Shown here piece by piece: positions 36,523-45,909 of a stretch of 64,000 nt of DNA. The notes under the pieces are model-generated. The model ran no database searches. It saw nothing but the letters and a program-made list of their open reading frames with translations, and was not told the origin of the DNA. Each line of letters begins with the position of its first letter. Position 1 is the first letter of the stretch. The stretch comes from CABYIR01 sp038103905 (GTDB lineage: Bacteria; Pseudomonadota; Alphaproteobacteria; Pelagibacterales; AG-422-B15): positions 39,448 through 103,447 of the forward strand of contig JAYNZW010000005.1 in NCBI GenBank assembly GCA_038103905.1, read 5' to 3'. The position numbers were made by a program, and so were the translations under genes.

Positions 36523-36741
36523 TTATGTTTTTAAATTACTAAAACGTTTTTTAAATCTACTTACTTGACCTTTATCTTGAATTTTTTGTTGACCGCCAGT
36601 CCAAGCAGGGTGAGATAGGGGATCAATATCAAGTGACATTGTGTCGCCTTCTTTGCCCCAGGTTGACTTAGTTTGGAATTTAGTGCCGTCCGTCATGACA
36701 ACAGTAATATTATGGTAATTTGGATGTATATCTTTTTTCAT
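36523..36741 (-). CDS. rpmE: 50S ribosomal protein bL31, zinc-free type
   Basis: A 72-residue bL31: MKKDIHPNYHNITVVMTDG, then STWGKEGDTMSLDIDPLSHPAWTGG and a basic tail. The CxxC zinc pair of the C+ form is absent, as in the alphaproteobacterial form. It is divergent from a small membrane-protein gene (78 bp between starts). Confidence 0.94.
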   Translation of the reverse strand: MKKDIHPNYHNITVVMTDGTKFQTKSTWGKEGDTMSLDIDPLSHPAWTGGQQKIQDKGQVSRFKKRFSNLKT

Positions 36742-36819
36742 ATTTCTATTTTTTTTTGAATATTTACAATATATATGAATTTATATCAATAATTTAATCG
36801 ACATTTAATACATTATAAA

Positions 36820-37131
36820 ATGAGCAAAATAGTCAACTATATTGAAAATTTCTATTCCAGAATGGAAATTATTTCTCATAGGCATTTTATCATTATCATG
36901 ATCGTATTTGCTATAACAGGTTCATTGGCGTTATTTTTTACTCTGCAAATACTATCATTTGTGAATTTAAAGGAATTAGTAAGTCCTATAATTTTTTGGC
37001 CTCTAAGAATTATAATCTTGTTTGTTATCTATCAAATAACCTTAATTATGGTTGCTATTCCTTTTGGTGAATTTAATTATTTTTTAAAGTTTATTAAAAA
37101 ATTTTTAAAAAGAATTGGTATTAAAATTTAA
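36820..37131 (+). CDS. Small membrane protein of unknown function
   Basis: A 103-residue protein with two strong hydrophobic helices (about residues 22-48 and 58-80), a basic N-terminus and a very basic C-terminal tail (KFIKKFLKRIGIKI). I do not recognise the family; it may be a DUF-type protein. It converges with the SuhB gene and overlaps its end by 11 bp. It seems real: compact frame, divergent start opposite rpmE and typical membrane topology. Confidence 0.6.
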   Translation: MSKIVNYIENFYSRMEIISHRHFIIIMIVFAITGSLALFFTLQILSFVNLKELVSPIIFWPLRIIILFVIYQITLIMVAIPFGEFNYFLKFIKKFLKRIGIKI

Positions 37132-37915
37132 TATTTATATTTTTAAGCATTTCATCATGAATACTAAAATTGGTAGCAACAATTCTACCAGAATCTAAAT
37201 AATTTTCTTTCCCTTCAAAGTCAGTAATTGATCCTCCAGCCTCTTTTACAATCAGGGAACCAGCTGCTATATCCATTATTTTTAAATTTTTTTCCCAATA
37301 TCCATCAAATCTTGCTGAGGCAACATATGCTAGGTCAAGGGATGCCGCACCCATTCTTCTAATTCCAGAAACTTGAGACATAATTGTTTCTAATCCAGGT
37401 AAATAATCTTTGTGCCCTTCCATTCCATTATGTGGAATGCCTGTTCCAATCATACAATCTTGAAAACTAGTTCTCTTTGATACTCTAATTCTCTGGTTAT
37501 TACAAAATGCACCTTTGCCATTTACTGCCCAGAATAATTCATCAGTAATTGGTTGGTAAACGATTCCAGCAATTATTTTTCCATCTTTTTCAAGAGCAAT
37601 TGTAATTGCGAAATGAGGAATACTGAATAAAAAGTTTGTAGTTCCATCTAAAGGATCAATTATCCATCGAATACTTCCATCGGAGTTCTTAATAGTTCCT
37701 TTTTCTTCTGCACAAATATTAAATTTTGGATAGAGATATGAAAGTTCTTTTATTAAAATTCTTTCCGATTGAGTATCAGCTTTGCTTACAAAATCTGAAA
37801 CACCTTTAAGAGAAACTTGGAGTTTTTCAACTTCACCAAAATCACGCAGAAGACCCTTACTTGCTTTTCGTGCAGCACTAAACATTGCGTTAATATAGGG
37901 ATCTGAAAAGTTCAT
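37121..37915 (-). CDS. suhB: Inositol-1-monophosphatase, SuhB type
   Basis: A 264-residue IMPase. Metal ligands are in ICAEEKG (E70, E71 region) and IIDPLDGTTNF (86-95), and the family end motif DIAAGSLIVKEAGG is present. The DPLDGTTNF form and the absence of the HisN GDCYSY motif favour SuhB, which in E. coli also takes part in rRNA antitermination. The start overlaps the efp stop by one base (TAATG). Last gene of the tkt-gap-pgk-fba-efp-suhB run. Confidence 0.88.
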   Translation of the reverse strand: MNFSDPYINAMFSAARKASKGLLRDFGEVEKLQVSLKGVSDFVSKADTQSERILIKELSYLYPKFNICAEEKGTIKNSDGSIRWIIDPLDGTTNFLFSIPHFAITIALEKDGKIIAGIVYQPITDELFWAVNGKGAFCNNQRIRVSKRTSFQDCMIGTGIPHNGMEGHKDYLPGLETIMSQVSGIRRMGAASLDLAYVASARFDGYWEKNLKIMDIAAGSLIVKEAGGSITDFEGKENYLDSGRIVATNFSIHDEMLKNINIKF

Positions 37916-38478
37916 TATTCAGCTCTTTTAAGATAGGTTAAATCCTCGGTATTTATTACAACTTTTTCTCCTTGCTCAATAAATGGTGGAACCATTACCC
38001 TTAAACCGTTTTCTAGTACAGCTGGTTTATTTGATGAAGCCGCAGTTTGTCCTTTTACAACAGCTTCTGTTTCACTTACTTCAAAAACTAGAGTATTTGG
38101 CAGTTGTATCCCAATTGGTTTTTCATCATACATTTCAAGAATGACTTCATCATTTTCTCTCAAAAGTTTGATTTTATCACCAACAAATTCAACGTCTAAT
38201 TCCATTTGTTCGTAATCAGTCAAATTCATAAATATTAGCTTATTATCTTGTTGGTACAAATATTGAAATTTTTCTTCATCAACCCTCACTCTTTCAACTT
38301 CTTCTGAAGCACGAAAACGCTCATTTAACTTTGATCCATTTTTAAGACTTTTCATCTCTACTTGGTTAAATGCTCCACCTTTTCCAGGTTTAACTGATTG
38401 TGACTTAGTCACTACCCAAAGATCATTTTTATGCTCTATGATCATTCCAGGTTTGACTGAATTACCATTTATTTTCAT
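37915..38478 (-). CDS. efp: Elongation factor P
   Basis: A 187-residue EF-P that relieves ribosome stalling at proline runs. Three beta-barrel domains are visible: MKINGNSVKPGMIIEHKNDL with VVTKSQSVKPGKGGAFNQVE, including K in the PGKGGA loop (modification site), a middle OB domain, and C-terminal VVKGQTAASSNKPAVLENGL with VPPFIEQGEKVVIN. I chose the start at 38478; a frame extending 27 bp upstream enters the fba gene. It follows fba by 2 bp. Confidence 0.95.
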   Translation of the reverse strand: MKINGNSVKPGMIIEHKNDLWVVTKSQSVKPGKGGAFNQVEMKSLKNGSKLNERFRASEEVERVRVDEEKFQYLYQQDNKLIFMNLTDYEQMELDVEFVGDKIKLLRENDEVILEMYDEKPIGIQLPNTLVFEVSETEAVVKGQTAASSNKPAVLENGLRVMVPPFIEQGEKVVINTEDLTYLKRAE

Positions 38479-38480
38479 GA

Positions 38481-39494
38481 TTAATTCTCTAGAGACATAC
38501 TCCACTGACCCAAAGCAGCTTTTTTATTCATAATTGCTCGATGATTAAAAGCTTCTTGAGCTGCCACCATATTCTCAGGTTTGCCTTGCCACGATTTTAG
38601 TGCAGCTTGTTGAAGTGCTCTTCCATAAGAAAAACTCAATTTCCATGAAAACCCTCCTATTTTATTCATTGCATCTAAATGGGCAGTTGCATCAATGTCA
38701 CTTTGACCACCTGACAAGAAAACAACTCCTGGAGTATCATTTGAAATTGATGACTTAAGACATTCAAGAGTTTTTTCAGCAACTTCTTCTATTGGAGCCT
38801 GAACTTCATTTGTTGTGCCTGAAACCACCATATTTGGCTTTAGCAATGTTCCTTTAATATTTACATTTTTTTGATCAAGTAAGTCGTATAATCTTGTTAA
38901 TGTTTTTTTTGTTACATCAAAACATATCTCAATAGAATGATCACCATCCATAATTACTTCAGGTTCCACAATTGGAACCATATTATTTTTTTGAGCAATT
39001 AATGCATACTCAGCGAGACACTCCATATTTTGATCAATGCATTCATCAGATGGAATATCATTTCCGCTTATATTTATCACTGCCCTCCATTTAGTAAATT
39101 TTGCTCCTAGTGAGTTATATTCTTGACAACGTTGATCTAAGCCATCAAGCCCATTTGTTATTGTTTCTATGTCACTATCATTAAATGGTGTTACACCTTG
39201 ATCAACTTTGATGCCGGGAAGTGATTTTTGACTTGAAATAACATCTCTTAATAAGTCACCATTTGAAGCAGACTGTCTCAGTGTTTCGTCAAAAAGTATA
39301 ACACCACCAATTGCTTCTGACATAGATGAGGCTCTAAATAACATTTCACGATAATCTCTTCTACTGTCTTCGGTTGACTCAACGTTTATTGAATCAAATC
39401 TTTTTTTAATTGTTCCAGTACTTTCATCAGCTGCAAGAATACCTTTACCATCTGCTACAATATAGCTGGCTATTTCTTCAAGTGTATTTACCAT
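38481..39494 (-). CDS. Fructose-bisphosphate aldolase, class I
   Basis: A 337-residue class I (Schiff-base) aldolase interconverting fructose-1,6-bisphosphate and triose phosphates. Signatures: GKGILAADESTGTIKKRF near the start, KWRAVINI, the active-site lysine in GTLLKPNMV, and FLSGGQSDIDATAHL. This is the animal/plant-like type, not the zinc-dependent class II or the archaeal-type DhnA. It stands in operon with pgk (12 bp) and efp. Confidence 0.92.
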   Translation of the reverse strand: MVNTLEEIASYIVADGKGILAADESTGTIKKRFDSINVESTEDSRRDYREMLFRASSMSEAIGGVILFDETLRQSASNGDLLRDVISSQKSLPGIKVDQGVTPFNDSDIETITNGLDGLDQRCQEYNSLGAKFTKWRAVINISGNDIPSDECIDQNMECLAEYALIAQKNNMVPIVEPEVIMDGDHSIEICFDVTKKTLTRLYDLLDQKNVNIKGTLLKPNMVVSGTTNEVQAPIEEVAEKTLECLKSSISNDTPGVVFLSGGQSDIDATAHLDAMNKIGGFSWKLSFSYGRALQQAALKSWQGKPENMVAAQEAFNHRAIMNKKAALGQWSMSLEN

Positions 39495-39506
39495 AATTTG
39501 CTCCTC

Positions 39507-40700
39507 TTATAATATGTTTAATGCTTTCAAGCCTGGTAATTTCCTACCTTCTAATAACTCAAGAAGAGCTCCACCTCCAGTAGAAATATAACTAAATTTA
39601 TTTTTAACATCTGCCATTTCCAGTGCAGCTATTGTATCACCTCCACCAGCAAATGATTTCAATAAATTTTTTGTGGATAACTCAGCAATATATTTAGCAA
39701 TTTCTACAGTACCCTTATGAAATGGAGATACCTCAAATACTCCAGCTGGCCCGTTCCAAAAAACAGTTTTTGCTGATGATAATTCTTTTTTTATTAATTC
39801 AATTGTTTGAGGTCCAATATCTAAAATCATATTATTTTCTCTAATCTCATCAATTGCTGAAGTGTAAGTTTTAATATCTTTCTTAACTTCTTTTGCTGTA
39901 ATTACGTCAATCGGAGTGATTATTTTACAATTATTTTTTTCAGAAAATTCATAAATTTGTTTTATTAAATCATCTACATCTTTTTCAATAAGAGAGTTCT
40001 GAACATTTTGATCATGATATTTGATAAAGTTATTTGCCATCCCTCCAACTATGACAATTGTATCCATTTTTATTGATAATGATTTGAGAATAGAAATTTT
40101 TGTAGATATTTTTGATCCACCCATGATTGTAACTGATGGACTGACAGGTTTCTGAATCACATCAGATAGGTTCAAAAGTTCTTCAGATAATAAGTTTCCA
40201 CAAAAGGAGGGAAGATAACTTGTAATCGCAGAAACTGAAGCGTGAGATCGGTGAGAGCAAGCAAAAGCATCGTTTATATATACATCAGCCAAATTTGATA
40301 GAGATTGTGCAAAATTATCATCATCATCTTCTTCTTCTTTATAAAAACGACAATTTTCTAAAAGAATAATTTCTCCTTGATCAATATTTTTGATTTTATT
40401 TTCAACAGCTTTACCTACACAATCATCAATAAATATTATTTTATGATTTAAGGCTTTCTCAAGCTGAGGAACTACTTGCTTTAAAGATAGATCAGCTTCT
40501 TTTTTACCCTTAGGTCTACCAAGGTGAGACAGAATAATAATTTTAGAATTTAATGACTTTAGATCAGCAATTGAGTCGATTATGCGAGTAATTCTATCAC
40601 TGACTGGAGATCCACTTGTAAGTGGTATATTAAGGTCAAATCTTATTAATACAGTTTTATTTTTAGCTTTGAATTTATTAATATTCTCAACATTAATCAT
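39507..40700 (-). CDS. pgk: Phosphoglycerate kinase
   Basis: A 397-residue kinase: VLIRFDLNIPL, HLGRPKGKK, ENCRFYKEE, INDAFACSHRSHAS, TIMGGSKISTKI, and the nucleotide-binding AGGGDTIAALE near the C-terminus. Transfers phosphate between 1,3-bisphosphoglycerate and ADP. It overlaps the end of gap by 8 bp. Confidence 0.95.
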   Translation of the reverse strand: MINVENINKFKAKNKTVLIRFDLNIPLTSGSPVSDRITRIIDSIADLKSLNSKIIILSHLGRPKGKKEADLSLKQVVPQLEKALNHKIIFIDDCVGKAVENKIKNIDQGEIILLENCRFYKEEEDDDDNFAQSLSNLADVYINDAFACSHRSHASVSAITSYLPSFCGNLLSEELLNLSDVIQKPVSPSVTIMGGSKISTKISILKSLSIKMDTIVIVGGMANNFIKYHDQNVQNSLIEKDVDDLIKQIYEFSEKNNCKIITPIDVITAKEVKKDIKTYTSAIDEIRENNMILDIGPQTIELIKKELSSAKTVFWNGPAGVFEVSPFHKGTVEIAKYIAELSTKNLLKSFAGGGDTIAALEMADVKNKFSYISTGGGALLELLEGRKLPGLKALNIL

Positions 40701-41712
40701 TCTTTTTTGTATTATTCATTTTTATAGCTGTATCACACATTCGATTTGAAAAGCCCCATTCATTATCATACCAACTTAAAACTCTTCCAAACGACTCATC
40801 AATGACTTGTGTTTGAGTTAAATCAAATGAAGAGGACGCTGAATTATGATTAAAGTCTGATGACACTAATGGATCTGAATTAACATTTAATATACCTTTT
40901 AATTTTTTAGATTTTGAGGCAGCTGTCATAGCTTTGTTGATCGACTCTTTTGAAATTTTTTTATTTGTAACAAACTTAAAATCAATTAATGAAACATTTG
41001 GCGTTGGAACTCTTATTGCAGTACCATCTAATTTTCCAGATAGATGAGGCATAACTAAGCCCACCGCTTTAGCAGCGCCAGTAGAAGCAGGTATCATTGA
41101 CAATGCAGCTCCCCTTGCTCTCCTTAAATCTGAATGATAAGTGTCTAAAACCTTTTGGTCTCCAGTGTATGAATGAATAGTTGTCATATATCCATGAACA
41201 ATACCAAATTTTTCATCAATTACCTTTGCAACAGGAGCAAGACAATTTGTTGTGCAAGAAGCATTTGAAATTACTGTATCTTTTTTAGAGATCTCATCAT
41301 CATTAACGCCAAAAACTATTGTCTTGTCAGCGTTAGTGCAAGGTGCAGATACAAGAACTTTTTTTGCGCCAGCCGTTATATGCATTGAGGCCGTTTCTTT
41401 TGATGTAAAAAAACCTGTACATTCTAAGGCAACATCAATTTTCATTTTTTTCCACGGTAATTTTTTAGGATCTCGTTCACTTAGAACAGTGATTGATTTT
41501 TTTCCAATAATCATTTTACCATTTTTTACAGTGACTTTTTCTTTTAAGGGGCCATGTACAGTGTCATTAGAAAGAAGAAATGCATTTGTTTCGATGGGAG
41601 CAAGGTCATTTATAGCGACAACATTTATATCCTTTCTTTTATTTTCAATAATTGATCTAAGTACCAATCTACCTATTCTCCCAAAACCACTAATTGCCAC
41701 ATTTACCGCCAT
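40693..41712 (-). CDS. gap: Glyceraldehyde-3-phosphate dehydrogenase
   Basis: A 339-residue GAPDH. NAD-binding AISGFGRIGRLVLRS at the N-terminus, catalytic cysteine in SNASCTTNCLAPV, TTIHSYTGDQ, LRRARGAALSMIPASTGAAKAV, and the C-terminal WYDNEWGFSNRM. Length is usual for a type-I phosphorylating enzyme. It begins 8 bp after tkt. Confidence 0.95.
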   Translation of the reverse strand: MAVNVAISGFGRIGRLVLRSIIENKRKDINVVAINDLAPIETNAFLLSNDTVHGPLKEKVTVKNGKMIIGKKSITVLSERDPKKLPWKKMKIDVALECTGFFTSKETASMHITAGAKKVLVSAPCTNADKTIVFGVNDDEISKKDTVISNASCTTNCLAPVAKVIDEKFGIVHGYMTTIHSYTGDQKVLDTYHSDLRRARGAALSMIPASTGAAKAVGLVMPHLSGKLDGTAIRVPTPNVSLIDFKFVTNKKISKESINKAMTAASKSKKLKGILNVNSDPLVSSDFNHNSASSSFDLTQTQVIDESFGRVLSWYDNEWGFSNRMCDTAIKMNNTKKND

Positions 41713-41720
41713 ATTTACTC

Positions 41721-43727
41721 CTATAGTTTGTTAATTATCTTTTTGTATATTTTTTTTGGTGTTATACCGAAATGCTCATAAAGTTTTTTATAAGGGGCAC
41801 TTGCACCAAAACTATTCATACCTATTGAAAGCCTATTTTGAGGACATAATTTATCCCATGCTAATTCGCTTCCTGCCTCAATAGAAACATTAATTGCTGA
41901 CTCACCAATTATTTTTTTTCTATAGGTTGAAGTTTGTTTTTCAAACAAATCAATACAAGGAACTGAAATAACTCGTGAGTTAATTTTATTTTTTTCTAAT
42001 AGTTTTGAAACTTCAAGAGCAATTTCAACTTCTGAACCTGATGCAAAAATAGAGACTTTTGGTTTTTTTGAATTTTTATATATTTCATAAGCGCCATGGG
42101 AAGTTAGATTTTTATTTGAGTGCTTTTTCCTTATTGTTGGTAAACTTTGTCTCGTAAGCGCTATAACCGATGGAGTATTATTTGATTGTAGAGAAATCTG
42201 CCATGCCTCTACGGTTTCAACTGTATCTGCTGGTCTAAATACATTTAAATTTGGAATAGATCTTAATCCTGCGAGTTGTTCTACCGGTTGGTGTGTTGGT
42301 CCATCTTCTCCAAGGCCAATAGAGTCGTGAGTAAAAATATAAACAACTCTTTGCCTCATAAGAGCTGAGAGTCTTATAGAAGGTTTGCAATAGTCTGAGA
42401 AAATTAAAAATGTACCACCAAAAGGCACAACACCTTTGTGCAATGCCATACCATTCATAATAGCTGCCATTCCATGTTCTCTAATGCCATAATAAATATA
42501 ATTTCCAGAATAGTTTTTGCTGTCTAATATTTTCGTAGCTGATGCTTTAGTGTTATTTGATCCAGTTAGGTCTGCTGAACCTCCAATCAATTCAGGCATG
42601 TGTGGTGAAATTTGATTTATAACCATTTCAGACGATTGACGAGTGGCTTTTACAACTTCCTTATTTGAGCAATCTTTTTTAAAATTATTCAAAATTTTAT
42701 TTATATTAGAAGGTAATCTTCCAGTTATTCTTCTTGCATATTCTTTTTTAGAACTAGTTTTCATTTTATTAATATGAGCTTTCCATTTTTTATATTTATC
42801 CATCGAACGGGAACCTGAGTCTAACCATGCATTTTTTATATTATTTGGTACTTCAAAAGGTTTATAATTCCATTTTAATTTAGTTCTCGTGAGTTCAATC
42901 TCGTCAAGTCCTAAAGGCGAGCCATGAACTGAAGACTTGCCTTGTTTATTAGGTGAGCCAAATCCAATCTTAGTCCTACAGGCAATTAAAGTTGGTTTAT
43001 TTGAGTTTTGCGCTTTAGAAATTGCTTTTGATATTTGATCTTGATCATGTCCATTAATTGATAGGGTATTCCATTGATATGCTTTAAATCGATTAATCGT
43101 ATTTTCAGAGTTTGATAAACTCACAGGTCCATCAATAGAAATTCCATTATCATCAAAAAATACAATTAATTTTTTTAACTTTAAATGACCTGCTAGTGAT
43201 GCAGCCTCATGACTTATTCCTTCCATCAAATCACCATCACTTGCAATGACATAAGTATAATGGTCACATGTTTTGGGGCCAAAATCTTTTGACAGTTTTC
43301 TTTCGGCAATTGCCATCCCGACTGCATTTGCAAAACCCTGACCTAAAGGTCCTGTAGTTGTCTCAATACCCTTTAAATGACCATACTCTGGATGTCCAGC
43401 ACACTTACTGTTTAGCTGTCTAAAGTTTATAATGTCCCTTATAGAGCTTCCCTTATATCCAGTTAAATAAAGCAATGAATATAGTAACATTGAGCCATGA
43501 CCAGCTGACAAAACAAATCTATCTCTATCATCCCAATTAGGATCTTGTGGATTAAACTTTAAATACCTACGAAATAAAACTGTTGAGACGTCAGCCATAC
43601 CCATCGGCAAGCCTGGATGTCCAGAGTTCGCTTTTTGAACCGCATCAATTGATAGGAAACGAATTGCATTGGCCATTTCGTTGTGAGTCGGTAATTTTTT
43701 TGGTTTTTGTTGTTTTCTAATGGACAT
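41721..43727 (-). CDS. tkt: Transketolase
   Basis: A 668-residue thiamine-diphosphate enzyme of the pentose-phosphate pathway. Landmarks: SGHPGLPMGMADVSTVLF, LSAGHGSMLLYSLLYLTG, the ThDP motif SDGDLMEGISHEAASLAGH, and FGIREHGM-like YGIREHGMAAIMNG with HDSIGLGEDGPTHQPVEQL. First gene of the glycolytic operon on the minus strand. The 153 bp before it is shared with the promoter of the plus-strand cell-division genes. Confidence 0.95.
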   Translation of the reverse strand: MSIRKQQKPKKLPTHNEMANAIRFLSIDAVQKANSGHPGLPMGMADVSTVLFRRYLKFNPQDPNWDDRDRFVLSAGHGSMLLYSLLYLTGYKGSSIRDIINFRQLNSKCAGHPEYGHLKGIETTTGPLGQGFANAVGMAIAERKLSKDFGPKTCDHYTYVIASDGDLMEGISHEAASLAGHLKLKKLIVFFDDNGISIDGPVSLSNSENTINRFKAYQWNTLSINGHDQDQISKAISKAQNSNKPTLIACRTKIGFGSPNKQGKSSVHGSPLGLDEIELTRTKLKWNYKPFEVPNNIKNAWLDSGSRSMDKYKKWKAHINKMKTSSKKEYARRITGRLPSNINKILNNFKKDCSNKEVVKATRQSSEMVINQISPHMPELIGGSADLTGSNNTKASATKILDSKNYSGNYIYYGIREHGMAAIMNGMALHKGVVPFGGTFLIFSDYCKPSIRLSALMRQRVVYIFTHDSIGLGEDGPTHQPVEQLAGLRSIPNLNVFRPADTVETVEAWQISLQSNNTPSVIALTRQSLPTIRKKHSNKNLTSHGAYEIYKNSKKPKVSIFASGSEVEIALEVSKLLEKNKINSRVISVPCIDLFEKQTSTYRKKIIGESAINVSIEAGSELAWDKLCPQNRLSIGMNSFGASAPYKKLYEHFGITPKKIYKKIINKL

Positions 43728-43823
43728 AGTTAGTTTTATTTGGAGTAGAATCTATTCAAATACTCTTAAATTATAATGGTTTAATATTAAAGAAAAATTT
43801 CTAAAATAAATGTTAATTAAAAG

Positions 43824-43852
43824 TTGACGCATTTAAAAAAACAAAGTTAAAC
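43824..43852 (+). promoter_or_regulatory. Candidate sigma-70 promoter for the DUF4164-like/zapA run
   Basis: TTGACG (43824-43829) and TTAAAC (43847-43852) with a 17-bp spacer, 29 bp before the first start of the long plus-strand gene run. Confidence 0.5.
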
Positions 43853-43880
43853 TTCAATCATTAACTGGGGCTATTTTAAG

Positions 43881-44144
43881 ATGTCTGATATAGATAATTC
43901 TAAACAACAGATCGATAAGACAATATCAGCTCTCAAAGATGAAATAAGCAACTTGAATAATAAACTTTCCCATCTGTCATCCCTTGAAATTACTAATGCC
44001 GAACTAACAGCTCACAATTCTCATCTTGAAAATGAGATAAAAATCTTAAAGTCTGACTTTATTGAATTAAAGAATTTTGCAGGCAGTATATCTGATCAGT
44101 TGGATGAAAATATATACACCATTAAGGATATTTTAGACTCTTAA
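43881..44144 (+). CDS. Small coiled-coil protein, DUF4164-like
   Basis: An 87-residue, almost wholly coiled-coil protein with heptad patterns from residue 5 to 75 (ISALKDEISNLNNKLSHLSS). In alphaproteobacteria a DUF4164 coiled-coil gene often precedes zapA; here the spacing is 1 bp. A ZapB-like role in division is plausible by analogy, not shown. Confidence 0.65.
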   Translation: MSDIDNSKQQIDKTISALKDEISNLNNKLSHLSSLEITNAELTAHNSHLENEIKILKSDFIELKNFAGSISDQLDENIYTIKDILDS

Positions 44145-44145
44145 A

Positions 44146-44502
44146 ATGCCAGAAATTATCGTAAATATTAATGACCAGGACTATGCGATTGTATGTGATC
44201 CTGGGGAAGAAAATCATCTCAAAAACCTTAGTTCTCGGATTGATGATAAAGTAAGAGATTTAACAAAGAAATTTGGAAAAATAGGCGAAACTAGATTGAT
44301 GGTCATGGCCTCACTTTTAATATCTGATGAAATGCATGAATTGAATAAAAAAATCCAAAATGATCTTTCAAAAATAACTTCATTGGAGAGAACAATTGCT
44401 GAAAATGAAAAAAAATTATCTTCTCAAAAAGATAATGAAAAAACCTTTATAGATAATAAAAATCAGCAGTTATCTGATTTATTATCACAGCTGACTTCTT
44501 AG
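44146..44502 (+). CDS. zapA: Cell division protein ZapA
   Basis: A 118-residue ZapA, which bundles FtsZ filaments at midcell. The globular head IIVNINDQDYAIVCDPGEEN, with LKNLSSRIDDKVRDLTK and RLMVMASLLISDEM, is followed by a coiled-coil tail. The short spacer of 26 bp to fthC leaves no room for a 6S RNA gene that often sits there. Confidence 0.88.
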   Translation: MPEIIVNINDQDYAIVCDPGEENHLKNLSSRIDDKVRDLTKKFGKIGETRLMVMASLLISDEMHELNKKIQNDLSKITSLERTIAENEKKLSSQKDNEKTFIDNKNQQLSDLLSQLTS

Positions 44503-44528
44503 TCATAAAGGAATGATTTACTAGCATA

Positions 44529-45107
44529 ATGTCTGATCAAAATCAGATACACTCAAAAAAATTTCTTAGAAAATTCTTTATAGATCGGAGAAATAAATAT
44601 TTTGATGAATATAATGAAAAAAATAATGCCCATACACACATAAAGCTTATTGTAGAAAATATAAAGCCATGTGTTATCGGATCTTATTTGCCATTTAGAA
44701 ATGAGTTTTCAACAAATTTGCTCAATGATGAATTAACCGGATTGGGTTTTAAATTATCATTGCCGTGTGTAAATGAAAATAACTCAAGTATGATTTTTAG
44801 GAGTTATCATTCTAATGAAGATCTAGTTTCTAATACTTATGGAATAATGGAACCATCAGAAGAGTCTGATGAAGTGATGCCTTCAATAATAATTGTACCT
44901 CTTGTCGCCTTTTCTCTAACTGGCTACAGACTTGGTTATGGTGGTGGATATTATGATAGATACATAGCAAAAAATTTAGAGAATAAAGATTTTGTAACTA
45001 TTGGGTTAGGTTTTTCATTTCAATTGTATGATGAGTTGCCATATGAAAAACATGATCAAAAACTTGATTGGATTTTAACTGAGAAGTATTTATATAAAGT
45101 AGAATGA
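44529..45107 (+). CDS. 5-formyltetrahydrofolate cyclo-ligase
   Basis: A 192-residue folate enzyme (FthC/YgfA) that converts 5-formyl-THF to 5,10-methenyl-THF with ATP. Characters: basic N-terminal KKFLRKFFIDRRNKY, SYLPFRNEFST, VPLVAFSLTGYRLGYGGGYYDRY. It overlaps the next gene by 4 bp. The location beside zapA is the usual one. Confidence 0.92.
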   Translation: MSDQNQIHSKKFLRKFFIDRRNKYFDEYNEKNNAHTHIKLIVENIKPCVIGSYLPFRNEFSTNLLNDELTGLGFKLSLPCVNENNSSMIFRSYHSNEDLVSNTYGIMEPSEESDEVMPSIIIVPLVAFSLTGYRLGYGGGYYDRYIAKNLENKDFVTIGLGFSFQLYDELPYEKHDQKLDWILTEKYLYKVE

Positions 45108-45904
45108 AAGTATTATTTCTTGGAGATATTGTTGGGCGCGCTGGCCGTGAAGCACTTAACAGACATTTACATAAAATTAATTTAGATAATGAAATTGATT
45201 TCACAATTGTTAATGGAGAAAATGCTGCAGGAGGATTTGGTATAACGGAAAGAATTTGTGGTGAATTATACACTGCTGGAGCAAATGCTATAACAACTGG
45301 AAATCATCTGTGGGATCAAAAGGAGATATCTAGTTATATTGAAAAAGATAATAGATTATTAAAACCATATAACTCTGCTGAAGGTACGCCTGGTGTTGGA
45401 TTTAATATATTTAATACTGAAAAGAATGAAAAAATTATTGTAATTAATCTTATTGGAAATGTTTTTATGAAAGCAAATGATAATCCGTTTTCAAAGATTG
45501 ATGAGTTGATGATTAATCTAAAAAGTGAGAATGATGTGAAGTTTATTTTTGTAGATTTTCATGCTGAAGCAACCAGTGAAAAAGTAGCCATGGGGCACCA
45601 TTTAAACGGAAGGGTTACAGCGGTTGTGGGTACACACCAGCATATACCGACAGCAGATGCATGCATCTTGTCGGATGGCACAGCATACCAGACGGACGCT
45701 GGCATGTGTGGAGATTATGACTCAGTAATTGGAATGGACAAGGGTCCAATATTAGACAGGTTTAGAGGCAATGAACCTAAAAATCGATTTACTCCCGCAC
45801 TTGGTGAAGCAACTATATGTGGAGTGATAGTTGAATCATACAGCGATAGCTATAAAGCAAAATCAATTACTCCGATAAAAGTTGGGGGTATTTTAGGTCA
45901 ATAA
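45104..45904 (+). CDS. YmdB-family metallophosphoesterase
   Basis: A 266-residue calcineurin-like phosphoesterase of the TIGR00282/YmdB family. It has LFLGDIVGRAGREAL, VNGENAAGGFGIT, TTGNHLWDQKEI, DFHAEATSEKVAMG, GTHQHIPTADACIL and DAGMCGDYDSVIGMDK, giving the dimetal site. In Bacillus the homologue is a 2',3'-cNMP phosphodiesterase; the alphaproteobacterial role is less clear. It is linked to fthC and yebC, as in other alphaproteobacteria. Confidence 0.9.
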   Translation: MKVLFLGDIVGRAGREALNRHLHKINLDNEIDFTIVNGENAAGGFGITERICGELYTAGANAITTGNHLWDQKEISSYIEKDNRLLKPYNSAEGTPGVGFNIFNTEKNEKIIVINLIGNVFMKANDNPFSKIDELMINLKSENDVKFIFVDFHAEATSEKVAMGHHLNGRVTAVVGTHQHIPTADACILSDGTAYQTDAGMCGDYDSVIGMDKGPILDRFRGNEPKNRFTPALGEATICGVIVESYSDSYKAKSITPIKVGGILGQ

Positions 45905-45909
45905 GGTTT

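Noticed and set aside
38479..38505. Longer N-terminus for efp
   Set aside because: EF-P begins MKINGNSVKPG; the added nine residues run into fba.
41252..41734. 160-residue frame antisense to gap
   Set aside because: Lies over a certain GAPDH gene and has no family features.
44503..44528. 6S RNA gene between zapA and fthC
   Set aside because: The spacer is 26 bp, far too short.
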